NCBI GenBank assembly: GCA_947503005.1
Contig: CANNCA010000001.1
Coordinates: 1-64,000, forward strand
Direction: 5' to 3'
DNA: 64,000 nt
From: an uncultured Flavobacteriaceae bacterium
Lineage (GTDB): Bacteria > Bacteroidota > Bacteroidia > Flavobacteriales > Flavobacteriaceae
Under the pieces are notes generated by a model. That model ran no database searches. It was not told the origin of the DNA and was given only the letters and a program-made list of their open reading frames with translations. Below are positions 44,081 through 52,270 of the stretch, piece after piece (the first letter of the stretch is position 1; every line of letters begins with the position of its first letter). Position numbers and translations under genes: made by a program.

Positions 44081-45628
44081 ATGGGTAAAAAGAATTTAGA
44101 CAAACTGTTTCAAGAGAAATTCTCAGATTTCTCCGATACGCCAGATGAAAAGGTATGGCAATCGATTGAGGCTTCCCTTGATAGAAAGAAAAAGTCACGT
44201 AAAATTATTCCACTATGGTGGACATTAGGTGGTATTGCCGCCGTTTTGGTCTTTGCCTTATACCTTATCAATCCTTTTGAGGATTCTGCAGTCAAGACTC
44301 CAATAATAACAGACATTGAAGCTCCTGAAAATAGGACGAATCCAAAAATTGAAGAATCACAACAAAGAGAGGTATTAGAAAAATCTGATATCGATATTGT
44401 TAATGTGGAGAACCAAGATTCATTATTAGACAACACAACAAAAGAAGAATATACTTCGAATACTTTCGACGAAGAACGTAAAATTCAGCGCAAAAAAACA
44501 AATGTTATTGACCCTAATTCTCCCGCTTTCAAAAATGAAGGTCAAATAGTTAATGAAGACGCTACCTATCAAAAGAATAACTCGAAGAATAGTGTTCCTG
44601 CTAATCCCACTTTTGAAACCAACACTATCATAAAAGACAAGGAGAATGCAGTGGTTACTACCGATAAAACGAAATCGCAAAATTCAGTTGAAGAGAATAT
44701 AATTTCTAGAACAAAGGAGAAATTAGATTTACAAAATAAGACATCCGTAAAAAAAGAATCTGGTATTGCTCAAGTTGAGGAAAATAATACCGGTGCTGAG
44801 GAAAGTGAGGAGGTCAAGAAAAAATCCCTTTTTGATGAAATTGCCGAGCAGGAACAAGAAAAAGAGACAATTGCCGAAAGCAAAGGTGGAAAATGGTCTG
44901 CTGGCCCTAGTGTGGCGCCCGTTTACTTCGATGCGATTGGAGAAGGGTCGCCTGTACATTCCATTTTTGTTCCAAATAGCAAGTCGGGTGATTTGAATTT
45001 GAGTTATGGGCTATTTGTTGCTTATGAAATCAATGATAAGCTGAAGATACGTTCCGGAGTACATCGTGTAGATTATGGTTATAGCACCGATGACGTAGAG
45101 TTCTCTTCTTCTTTAGAGAGCGCTGCAATCGGTCAAATCGCTAACGTAAATTATTCCGCAACGGCCAAGAACATTGTGGTGGGTAGCAATGCTACCGAGT
45201 CTGGAGTGGATGCGATGGAAAACGCGGTACCTATAGCCCAGGACTTTTCTGGCCAAGGTTTATCACAGAATGGTGCTATGACACAACAATTTGGTTATTT
45301 GGAAGTCCCTGTAGAATTGGAATATGCGCTAGTAGATAAAAAGTTCGGAGTCAATCTGATTGGCGGCATAAGCTCTCTCTTTTTGGTTGATAATTCCATT
45401 TCATTGAGCTCAGGTGAATTGATTACAGAAATGGGGGAGGCTAATAATGTCAATGAAGTAAATTTCAGTACCAATGTAGGTATCGGGTTGAATTACCAGT
45501 TTACCCCCAAGGTACAACTCAATGTGGAGCCTGTGTTTAAATATCAATTGAACACGTTTTCACAAACGGATGGTACTTTTCAGCCCTTTACCATAGGTGT
45601 ATATAGCGGAATAAGCTTTAAGTTCTAA
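44081..45628 (+). CDS. Membrane-anchored protein with C-terminal outer-membrane beta-barrel, putative sigma regulator
   Basis: The 515-residue protein has an N-terminal cytoplasmic segment (about 1-43) with FSDFSDTPDEKVWQSIEASL, a form seen in Bacteroidota anti-sigma-like proteins, one membrane helix (about 44-63, LWWTLGGIAAVLVFALYLI), a polar, low-complexity linker rich in E, N, K and S (about 64-265), and a C-terminal domain of beta strands (about 268-515) that ends GVYSGISFKF, like a porin-like barrel. No N-terminal cleavable signal is present. It follows the ECF sigma gene by 10 bp. I infer a regulator that reaches from the cytoplasm to the outer membrane; binding to the sigma factor is not shown. 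Confidence 0.8.
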   Translation: MGKKNLDKLFQEKFSDFSDTPDEKVWQSIEASLDRKKKSRKIIPLWWTLGGIAAVLVFALYLINPFEDSAVKTPIITDIEAPENRTNPKIEESQQREVLEKSDIDIVNVENQDSLLDNTTKEEYTSNTFDEERKIQRKKTNVIDPNSPAFKNEGQIVNEDATYQKNNSKNSVPANPTFETNTIIKDKENAVVTTDKTKSQNSVEENIISRTKEKLDLQNKTSVKKESGIAQVEENNTGAEESEEVKKKSLFDEIAEQEQEKETIAESKGGKWSAGPSVAPVYFDAIGEGSPVHSIFVPNSKSGDLNLSYGLFVAYEINDKLKIRSGVHRVDYGYSTDDVEFSSSLESAAIGQIANVNYSATAKNIVVGSNATESGVDAMENAVPIAQDFSGQGLSQNGAMTQQFGYLEVPVELEYALVDKKFGVNLIGGISSLFLVDNSISLSSGELITEMGEANNVNEVNFSTNVGIGLNYQFTPKVQLNVEPVFKYQLNTFSQTDGTFQPFTIGVYSGISFKF

Positions 45629-45687
45629 CAACAGAATGCTATGAAAAGAAGTTGGTTAGGTTGGTCATACTTCTAATGACCGTGATT

Positions 45688-45719
45688 ACGCCTCGCACTG
45701 AATGTGGGGCGTTTTTATT
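45688..45719. terminator. Bidirectional terminator between the barrel gene and plsC
   Basis: ACGCCTCGCA pairs with TGTGGGGCGT (with a G-T and a mismatch) around a five-base loop, flanked by T on the plus side and A-rich DNA on the other. It serves two convergent genes. Confidence 0.7.
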
Positions 45720-46449
45720 TTTGAAGTTCTCTTAAAATAACGGCTCTTATTTCCTCACGGAGAGTAGATTTATCCTCTTCGGCCAATATTCCAGTTTCAA
45801 AGAACTCATGTACTTTGGCACGCAATACTCCTGGCCCACCACTCAAAAAAGTAAAAGAAAAACGTTTCTTGCTATCATAAAAAGTTATCGGCACTACGGG
45901 AATCTTATGTGCGATAGCCATTTTAAAGGCTCCCTCTTTGAACTCGTCAAGAATTACGTCTTCTTCAGGCACTCCGCCTTCGGGAAAAATACAAATACTT
46001 AGGCCTTGATTTAATCTGCGTTGTGCACGACGGTATACCCCTGTTCTACTCTTAGAACTATCTCGGTCTACCATAATACACACTCTCTTGAAGAAAAACC
46101 CAAAGACAGGAATATTAGCTAGTTCTTTCTTCCCTACAAAAACAAATGGGTTCTCGCTTACTCGCAACATTAGCATAATATCAAGCATACTGGTGTGGTT
46201 TGCCACCAACATATAACTTTTGCCCCTTATTAGCTTTTGATTGTATTCAATTCTTGGAGGACATCCCATTCCATAAAGTATAGGCGCGGCCCAAAGATTT
46301 CTCGCTAACCAAAAGAATTGTGGATACGATTTTTCTGAAAAGGTCGTAATTAGGAGTAAGGGAAAGAAGATGAAAATAGGTAATGCAACCAATATATAGA
46401 ACCAAATTCGGTATAGCGTATGGCCTATGTTTTTCAATAGTTGAAGCAT
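45715..46449 (-). CDS. plsC: 1-acyl-sn-glycerol-3-phosphate acyltransferase
   Basis: This 244-residue protein has an N-terminal membrane helix (about 10-35), the acyltransferase motif VANHTSMLDIMLML (NHxSxxD) and the glycerol-phosphate-binding FPEGGVPEED, plus KIPVVPITFYDSKKRF further on. It adds the second acyl chain to lysophosphatidic acid to form phosphatidic acid at the inner membrane. It is divergent from trpS, and a -7 box lies only 5 bases before the ATG, which predicts a near-leaderless mRNA. Confidence 0.93.
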   Translation of the reverse strand: MLQLLKNIGHTLYRIWFYILVALPIFIFFPLLLITTFSEKSYPQFFWLARNLWAAPILYGMGCPPRIEYNQKLIRGKSYMLVANHTSMLDIMLMLRVSENPFVFVGKKELANIPVFGFFFKRVCIMVDRDSSKSRTGVYRRAQRRLNQGLSICIFPEGGVPEEDVILDEFKEGAFKMAIAHKIPVVPITFYDSKKRFSFTFLSGGPGVLRAKVHEFFETGILAEEDKSTLREEIRAVILRELQK

Positions 46450-46454
46450 GAAAT

Positions 46455-46462
46455 CAAAAATA
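46455..46462 (-). promoter_or_regulatory. -7 box of plsC, near-leaderless
   Basis: On the minus strand TATTTTTG lies five bases before the plsC ATG at 46449. There is no clear -33 TTG. Transcription starting at the normal distance would begin at about the start codon. Confidence 0.45.
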
Positions 46463-46493
46463 GCAATTTACCTTCGTTATTTACGATTTGTTT

Positions 46494-46501
46494 TACCTTT
46501 G
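46494..46501 (+). promoter_or_regulatory. -7 box of trpS
   Basis: TACCTTTG matches TAnnTTTG and lies 21 bases before the trpS ATG. A TTC stands near the -33 position. With the plsC box it makes a compact divergent promoter region. Confidence 0.5.
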
Positions 46502-46522
46502 TGCTTCTTTGATACATAACTA

Positions 46523-47491
46523 ATGGCGAGAATCTTAACAGGAATTCAGAGTACGGGCACACCTCATCTAGGAAACATTTTAGGCGCAATTCTTCCCGCT
46601 ATTGAAATGGCCGAGGATCCGAAAAATGAATCATTCCTTTTCATTGCGGACATGCATTCATTGACACAAATAAAGAATGGTGTAGAACTTCGTAACAACA
46701 CCTATGCGACTGCAGCTACATGGTTGGCTTGTGGACTAGACATCAACAAAACCGTTTTCTATCGCCAAAGTGATGTTCCCCAAGTAACTGAACTTGCCTG
46801 GTATTTGAGTTGTTTTTTCCCTTACCAACGTTTGACATTGGCGCACTCCTTTAAAGATAAGGCCGACCGCTTAGAAGATGTGAATGCTGGGCTATTCTCC
46901 TACCCCATGTTGATGGCTGCGGATATTTTATTGTACGACGCGAATATTGTACCTGTGGGAAAAGACCAACTGCAACATTTGGAAATGACCAGAGATGTAG
47001 CTTCCCGTTTTCACGCTCAGTTGGGAGAAACGTTCGTTATCCCGGAAGCCAAAGTACAAGAATCAACCATGTACATTCCCGGAACTGATGGTGAAAAAAT
47101 GAGCAAGAGTAAAGGAAACCTAATCAATCTTTTTCAACCAGATAAAAAACTCAGAAAACAATTGATGGGAATAGTATCGGATAGTACTTCAATGGAAGAA
47201 CCGAAAAACCCCGATACTGATACCACCTTCGCGCTCTATAACATATTGGCTTCTGACGCCCAAATAGCAGAAATGAGAGCCAATTATTTGGCTGGCAACT
47301 ATGGCTACGGACATGCAAAACAAGCCTTGTATGAAGTTGTTCTGGAAAAATTCGGAGAAATTCGTGAGAAATTTGATTACTACATGAACAACCTGAACGA
47401 TGTTGATGATGCATTAGCATTGGGTGCCGAAAAAGCTAAGAAAACAGCAGATGAAGTCTTAGAAAGAGTTAGGACAAAGGTTGGTTATTAA
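46523..47491 (+). CDS. trpS: Tryptophan-tRNA ligase
   Basis: The 322-residue class I synthetase shows GIQSTGTPHLGNILGAI, holding the HIGH-type motif (PHLGN), LFIADMHSLTQ, LMAADILLYDANIVPVGKDQ, and the signature GEKMSKSKGNLINLF (KMSKS). The C-terminal alpha-helical domain is of standard length. It charges tRNA-Trp. Its stop codon is 12 bp from that of the convergent FKBP gene. Confidence 0.97.
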   Translation: MARILTGIQSTGTPHLGNILGAILPAIEMAEDPKNESFLFIADMHSLTQIKNGVELRNNTYATAATWLACGLDINKTVFYRQSDVPQVTELAWYLSCFFPYQRLTLAHSFKDKADRLEDVNAGLFSYPMLMAADILLYDANIVPVGKDQLQHLEMTRDVASRFHAQLGETFVIPEAKVQESTMYIPGTDGEKMSKSKGNLINLFQPDKKLRKQLMGIVSDSTSMEEPKNPDTDTTFALYNILASDAQIAEMRANYLAGNYGYGHAKQALYEVVLEKFGEIREKFDYYMNNLNDVDDALALGAEKAKKTADEVLERVRTKVGY

Positions 47492-47503
47492 AATAGGTTC
47501 CTT

Positions 47504-48265
47504 TTACTTCTCAATACCCAATAACTCCACTTCAAAAATCAAAGCAGCATAAGGTGGAATCTCCCCTCCTCCCGCTCCGCGGGGCCCGTATGCCAAGTCC
47601 TGCGGTATAAATAGTTTCCATTTTGAACCAACAGGCATTAATTGTAGCGCCTCTGTCCATCCCTTTATCACTCCGATTACGTCAAAACTAATAGGTTCAC
47701 CGCGTTCTACAGAGCTATCAAAAACTTTTCCATCTAACAACATGCCTGTGTAGTGAACTTTAACTTTATCGGCTGAGATCGGTATAGGCCCGTTGCCAGC
47801 AGTTAAAATTTCATATTGAAGTCCGCTTTCAGTAGTTGTTATATTCGCCTTTCTGCCATTTTCAGCTAAAAAACGTTCTCCTTCAGCGCTTTTCTCTTTG
47901 GCAACGGCTTCTTGTTTTGCCGCAATAGTTGTTTGGACAAGATTTTGGGCCTCTGATAGTGGCATTTTTTCTTGTTCCAGCATAACATCGCGCATGGCAG
48001 CTGCGAATGAATCGTAAGACAAGGAATCAATACCCATGTTTTTAAGATTATTACCCATTCCTACCCCGAACGCATAACTGAATTTTTGAAGCTCATCTTC
48101 CAGATTTATTTCCTTTTCAGCTTGCATTTTATCAAGTTTTGCTTGCATTTCAGCAGTCTTTGATTTTAGTTGTGTTACCTGATCTATCAGGTCTTTCTTT
48201 TTTTGGGAAAAACCTGAAATAGTGATAAAAAGTGTGGCAATCATTACGATGAATATCCTGTTCAT
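47504..48265 (-). CDS. FKBP-type peptidyl-prolyl isomerase, periplasmic
   Basis: The ATG at 48265 gives MNRIFIVMIATLFITISGFSQ, a clear signal peptide; twelve extra upstream codons are possible but unlikely. The 253-residue protein then has a dimerisation domain (about 40-125, FSYAFGVGMGNNLKNMGID, as in FkpA/MIP) with a long helix, and an FKBP domain (about 150-250) with VKVHYTGMLLDGKVFDSSVE, VIKGWTEALQLMPVGSKWKL and PPYAALIFEVEL. It isomerises prolyl bonds and acts as a chaperone in the periplasm. A short coiled-coil follows the signal peptide (VTQLKSKTAEMQAKLDKMQ). Confidence 0.94.
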   Translation of the reverse strand: MNRIFIVMIATLFITISGFSQKKKDLIDQVTQLKSKTAEMQAKLDKMQAEKEINLEDELQKFSYAFGVGMGNNLKNMGIDSLSYDSFAAAMRDVMLEQEKMPLSEAQNLVQTTIAAKQEAVAKEKSAEGERFLAENGRKANITTTESGLQYEILTAGNGPIPISADKVKVHYTGMLLDGKVFDSSVERGEPISFDVIGVIKGWTEALQLMPVGSKWKLFIPQDLAYGPRGAGGGEIPPYAALIFEVELLGIEK

Positions 48266-48522
48266 TGATTCTAATTTTGTGCGAAAATAGTTAAAAATCA
48301 CCTATACTTTGAAAATGGAATGAATTCTATCAAACCGACTTCATGGTCGGTTTTAGTTGTGGAAAGACATTATTACAAAGGATATCTGTTCGATTTTGGA
48401 CGATTTTTAATCGATAAAGCACCTAAAACACAATATCCAATCGGTAAAGTGCTTTGAAACCGACTGTTGAGTTTGTTTTGTGCTCTATTTTGATTTGTTC
48501 AGAATGGCCAAATACAGCTCTT

Positions 48523-49641
48523 TTACAGTGCTTCAAATAATTTTCCGGGAAGCGGCCGTACGATACCCTTCATTTCCATATTCAATAAAGTTGAAGAAAC
48601 TTTGAAAACTGGCAATTGACATTCCAAAGCGATACTATCCAACAACTGTTTTCCTTGTTTCTGTAAAAACCCGTAAATGGATTTCTCGGTATCATCCATC
48701 TCAACGAAAAGTTGCTTTTGAACGGGTTGGGTTTTCTTTTCTTCCACATCCCATCCCAATAAATACACCAAATCAGCTGCTGAGGTCAACATTCGAGCCT
48801 TCTGTTGTTTGATAAGGTTGTTGCATCCCAAACTAAACTTATCGTCGGCACGACCTGGTACGGCAAAAACATCTCTATTGTAGCTATTGGCAATGTCTGC
48901 CGTAACCAAACTACCTCCTTTTTCGGCAGATTCTATTACTACTGTAGCTTCGGACATTCCGGCAATTATTCGGTTTCGCTTCAAGAAATTTTCGCGATCC
49001 GGATTACTTGTACTCCAAAATTCGGTAAAGAAACCACCATTCTTTTCAATATCAGCCAAATATTTGGCATGTACTTTCGGATAAATTTGATTTAGGCCAT
49101 GTGCGAGGCATCCTATGGTCTGAAGCCCATGCTTAACAGCAGCCTTTTGAATGGCAATGTCTACACCGTACGCAAATCCACTAACTATTATAGGGTTTAG
49201 AGGGGAAATCTCTTCGATAAACCGCTCGCAAAAAGCTGCGCCATAGCTGGTTATATTTCGTGTTCCTACCACACTGATGATTTTTCTTCCTTCCAAATCA
49301 ATGGCTCCTCGCTTAAACAACAATAAAGGGCTATCGATACAGTGATTCAAATAATTGGGGTAATCCGCATTCAAGAAGTACGAATAAGCGATACCTTTTG
49401 ACTTGATATAGGTGTATTCGTCTTGGGCTGCCTCCAAATGTTCCCTGTCGTGTAGTGATTTTATCGTGTGCGATCCGATACCATCTATTTTTAAAAGATG
49501 CTTCGCTTTGTCGTAAAAAACCGCAGTTGGACCGCCGCAGTGGGAAATTAACTTTTTGGCCGTGACATCGCCTACATTAGGGATATTCTGGAGGCGCAGA
49601 ACAGCAATGAATTCGTCTTCAGACAGTTGTATATCGGCCAT
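48523..49641 (-). CDS. dprA: DNA-processing protein DprA
   Basis: The 372-residue protein has an N-terminal helix-hairpin-helix part (IPNVGDVTAKKLISHCGG), the Rossmann fold core with ISVVGTRNITSYG, IVSGFAYGVDIAIQKAA, LAHGLNQIYPKVH, FLKRNRIIAGMSEATVVIES and KGGSLVTADIANSYNRDVFAVPG, and a C-terminal winged helix. It loads RecA on single-stranded DNA during natural transformation. recA lies 7 kb upstream in the same window, but no other competence gene was seen. The role in transformation in this organism is inferred from the family. Confidence 0.95.
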   Translation of the reverse strand: MADIQLSEDEFIAVLRLQNIPNVGDVTAKKLISHCGGPTAVFYDKAKHLLKIDGIGSHTIKSLHDREHLEAAQDEYTYIKSKGIAYSYFLNADYPNYLNHCIDSPLLLFKRGAIDLEGRKIISVVGTRNITSYGAAFCERFIEEISPLNPIIVSGFAYGVDIAIQKAAVKHGLQTIGCLAHGLNQIYPKVHAKYLADIEKNGGFFTEFWSTSNPDRENFLKRNRIIAGMSEATVVIESAEKGGSLVTADIANSYNRDVFAVPGRADDKFSLGCNNLIKQQKARMLTSAADLVYLLGWDVEEKKTQPVQKQLFVEMDDTEKSIYGFLQKQGKQLLDSIALECQLPVFKVSSTLLNMEMKGIVRPLPGKLFEAL

Positions 49642-49731
49642 AGTTATTCACAAAATAAGTAAAATATAATGTTAATAAAAACTTATGTTCGATGTTTTGA
49701 ACACCCCTATTTTTTATCATATTTGCGATAT

Positions 49732-50688
49732 ATGGTTGTAGAACACTATATCTCAGAATTACTATACAGATACAATTGCGTCATGGTGCCGGAATTTGGT
49801 GCTTTCTTGACGCAAATGAAATCGGCTGTACTAATTCAGGCTTCTAATACCTTTTACCCTCCTTCGAAGCTAATTTCCTTTAATGAGCAGGTAAGTTCAA
49901 ATGATGGTCTGTTGGTCTCTTATATTTCCGATACCGAAAAGCTTTCCTACGAGGAAGCACTAGTAAAGGTTTCTCAAATCGTAAAGAACTGGAAAATCAA
50001 GTTGCAAAAAGGCGAAAGGCTTGAATTGGCCAATATTGGGGAGCTATGGTTGAATGCAAATCAAAAATTACAATTTCAGCCTTTTGGAAAAACGAATTAT
50101 CTAACCGCCTCATTTGGTTTGTCATCCGTTGTTTCTCATCCTGTTACGCGAGAAGTACTAAAAGAAAAGGTAGTTGCTCTTGAAGAGAAGATTCCCTTTG
50201 TTTTTACTCCTGAGAAACGAGAGACTGTTTCATTCCGGCCCTACCTTAAATATGCTGCGATAGCACTACTGACCGTTTCTTTAGGTTTGACCGGGTTCCG
50301 TTTGTATAAGGAAAGTGCTGAAAAGCAACAATTAGCGGCTGAGGATGCCCAAGAGCAAGTTTCCAAACGCATTCAAGAGGCGACTTTCTTCGATACTGCT
50401 CCTATGGAACTGCCGACACTTTCATTGGATGTGATTTCAACCCCTAAAAAGAAAGTAGGTCGCGTACACCATATAGTGGCAGGAGCCTTCCGCTTCAAGA
50501 AAAATGCCGAAAAGAAAATGAGACAATTGAAGCGAAGAGGATTCAATCCCGCTTACATTGGAACAAACCCTCATGGACTGCATATGGTGACGTATGATAG
50601 CTATACTGACGTTGATGAAGCATTGAATGCCTTACGTTTAGTAAAGCGCACTCAATCATCGGATGCATGGTTGCTTTCCGCTAAATAA
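49732..50688 (+). CDS. HU-CCDC81 and SPOR domain membrane protein
   Basis: The ATG at 49732 (MVVEHYISELLYRYNCV) starts the family-typical N-terminus; 21 upstream codons in frame are not needed. Residues 1-135 form the two HU-CCDC81-type segments (VMVPEFGAFLTQMKSAVLI, LELANIGELWLNANQKLQF), related to HU DNA-binding proteins. One membrane helix follows (about 184-203), and then a SPOR domain (about 240-318, RVHHIVAGAFRFKKNAEKK) that binds denuded septal peptidoglycan. The layout suggests a protein that links the nucleoid side to the dividing wall in Bacteroidota. It is divergent from dprA. Confidence 0.9.
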   Translation: MVVEHYISELLYRYNCVMVPEFGAFLTQMKSAVLIQASNTFYPPSKLISFNEQVSSNDGLLVSYISDTEKLSYEEALVKVSQIVKNWKIKLQKGERLELANIGELWLNANQKLQFQPFGKTNYLTASFGLSSVVSHPVTREVLKEKVVALEEKIPFVFTPEKRETVSFRPYLKYAAIALLTVSLGLTGFRLYKESAEKQQLAAEDAQEQVSKRIQEATFFDTAPMELPTLSLDVISTPKKKVGRVHHIVAGAFRFKKNAEKKMRQLKRRGFNPAYIGTNPHGLHMVTYDSYTDVDEALNALRLVKRTQSSDAWLLSAK

Positions 50689-50885
50689 TGCATTACTAAG
50701 ATCTTCCCTTATGTTCAAAGCCCTTTAGGGTTCGTAGTCAAACTGTATAGTCAAGTAGACAAACATTCTCCTTAACCAAACCATTAAACCTTTAAAGAAT
50801 ACTTTTTGTGTCTTTTTATCTTGTTGATTTTAATCATTTAGAGAGAAATAAACACCTTCGAAGTTCAAAATCTTTTTGTGCCTGT

Positions 50886-50893
50886 TATCTTTG
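50886..50893 (+). promoter_or_regulatory. -7 box of the thioesterase gene
   Basis: TATCTTTG lies 15 bases before the ATG at 50909. TTC stands 19 bases upstream of the box in place of TTG. Confidence 0.5.
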
Positions 50894-50908
50894 TAAAAAT
50901 TTAATTTC

Positions 50909-51427
50909 ATGACAGCTAAAAAACCTAGTGATTCACTTACTGTAATGACCGACATCGTACTACCGGGTGAGACGAATATTTTAAAAAATCTCTTTGGTGG
51001 CGAGCTTTTAGCTCGTATGGACCGTGCGGCGAGTATTGCAGCTGGAAGGCACAGTGGTGGCATCACGGTTACTGCCTCGGTAAACCATGTTGCATTTACA
51101 CAGGCTGTTCCATTAGGAAGCGTGGTTACTGTTGAAGCTGCAGTTTCGCGCGCTTTTTCAACTTCTATGGAAGTATTTATCGACGTTTGGATCGAAAATA
51201 GATTTACCGGTAAACGCTCGAAGGCGAACGAGGGTATTTATACGTTCGTGGCCTTGAACGAAGCAACCGGAAAGCCAACACCGGTACCACCCCTAGAACC
51301 TGAAACCGAATTAGAAAAAGAACGTTTTGCAGCGGCTTTACGGAGAAAACAATTGAGCTTGGTATTGGCGGGAAAAATGAAGCCTAATGAAGCCACGGAA
51401 CTGAAGGCCTTATTTATGGGAGACTAA
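50909..51427 (+). CDS. Acyl-CoA thioesterase, hotdog fold
   Basis: This 172-residue protein is a YciA/BACH-like hotdog thioesterase: IVLPGETNILKNLFGGELLARMDRAASIAA with the catalytic Asn/Gly/Asp region, VTASVNHVAFTQAVPLGSVV and VEVFIDVW-like strand MEVFIDVWIENRFTG. It hydrolyses acyl-CoA, with broad chain-length use in the family, and forms hexamers. Its stop overlaps by 4 bp that of the convergent aldo/keto reductase gene. Confidence 0.92.
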   Translation: MTAKKPSDSLTVMTDIVLPGETNILKNLFGGELLARMDRAASIAAGRHSGGITVTASVNHVAFTQAVPLGSVVTVEAAVSRAFSTSMEVFIDVWIENRFTGKRSKANEGIYTFVALNEATGKPTPVPPLEPETELEKERFAAALRRKQLSLVLAGKMKPNEATELKALFMGD

Positions 51428-52260
51428 AAATCGAAATTATCGGGGTCAGGACCAATACGCTCAGCCCTATCCAAACTATCGAGATACGCTACGTCTTCGT
51501 CAGAAATATCAAAGTCAAAAATGTCTGCGTTCGACTTAATTCGCTCTTTTTTAACTGATTTTGGAATGGTTACGATTCCTTTTTGCAAATTCCAGCGCAG
51601 AATGACCTGCGCAACTGATTTTTTATACTTTTTTGAAAGCTCTTGACAGATATCCAAATTGAATACCTTGCCTTGCATAAAAGGGGACCAAGCCTCATAT
51701 TGAATGCCTTTTAAATAACAAAAATCGACCAAGTCTTGTTGTACCACGTAAGGATGGAATTCCATTTGGTTGACCATGGGTACTACTTCTGCAGTAGTCA
51801 GCAAATCTTCCAAATGATGTTGCATAAAATTACTTACACCAATAGCTTTAATTCGTTTCTCTGAGTATAGTTTCTCCAGGGCACGCCATGTATCTTTGTA
51901 CTTTCCCGAGACAGGCCAATGAATTAAGTACAAATCGAGGTAGTCTAGATTCAATCGCTCTAATGATGCATCAAAAGCTCTTAATGTGGTTTCATAGCCT
52001 TGGTCAGTATTCCAGACCTTACTCACTACGAACAAATCATCTCTATGGATACCACTTTCTACAACACCTTTTCCTACACCTTCTTCGTTACCATATACTG
52101 AAGCGGTATCAATATGTCGATAACCTATTTGTAGGGCATAGGAAACTGCATCAACGACTTCTTGATCGTTGTCAGATTGATAGGTTCCCAGTCCCAGATA
52201 GGGTATTTCAACTCCGTTGTGTAATTTAAATGAGCCTTTTAAATCTGTTATTCTTTTCAT
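51424..52260 (-). CDS. Aldo/keto reductase
   Basis: The 278-residue protein has the AKR fold and its tetrad: Asp and Tyr in IDTASVYGNEEGVGKGV, Lys in VSKVWNTDQG and His in YLIHWPVSG. The cofactor part VTIPKSVKKERIKSNADIFDF binds NADPH. It would reduce aldehydes or keto groups such as methylglyoxal or 2,5-diketogluconate, as the closest AKR5-type enzymes do; the substrate is not read from the sequence. It lies 10 bp downstream of the EnvC-like gene and so at the end of that operon. Confidence 0.93.
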   Translation of the reverse strand: MKRITDLKGSFKLHNGVEIPYLGLGTYQSDNDQEVVDAVSYALQIGYRHIDTASVYGNEEGVGKGVVESGIHRDDLFVVSKVWNTDQGYETTLRAFDASLERLNLDYLDLYLIHWPVSGKYKDTWRALEKLYSEKRIKAIGVSNFMQHHLEDLLTTAEVVPMVNQMEFHPYVVQQDLVDFCYLKGIQYEAWSPFMQGKVFNLDICQELSKKYKKSVAQVILRWNLQKGIVTIPKSVKKERIKSNADIFDFDISDEDVAYLDSLDRAERIGPDPDNFDF

Positions 52261-52270
52261 AGATTTTCTA

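Noticed and set aside
48332-48353. 8-bp hairpin AAACCGAC/GTCGGTTT as terminator of dprA
   Set aside because: The stem is perfect but lies 170 bases after the dprA stop and is followed by no T run on the minus strand; on the plus strand no gene needs it there.
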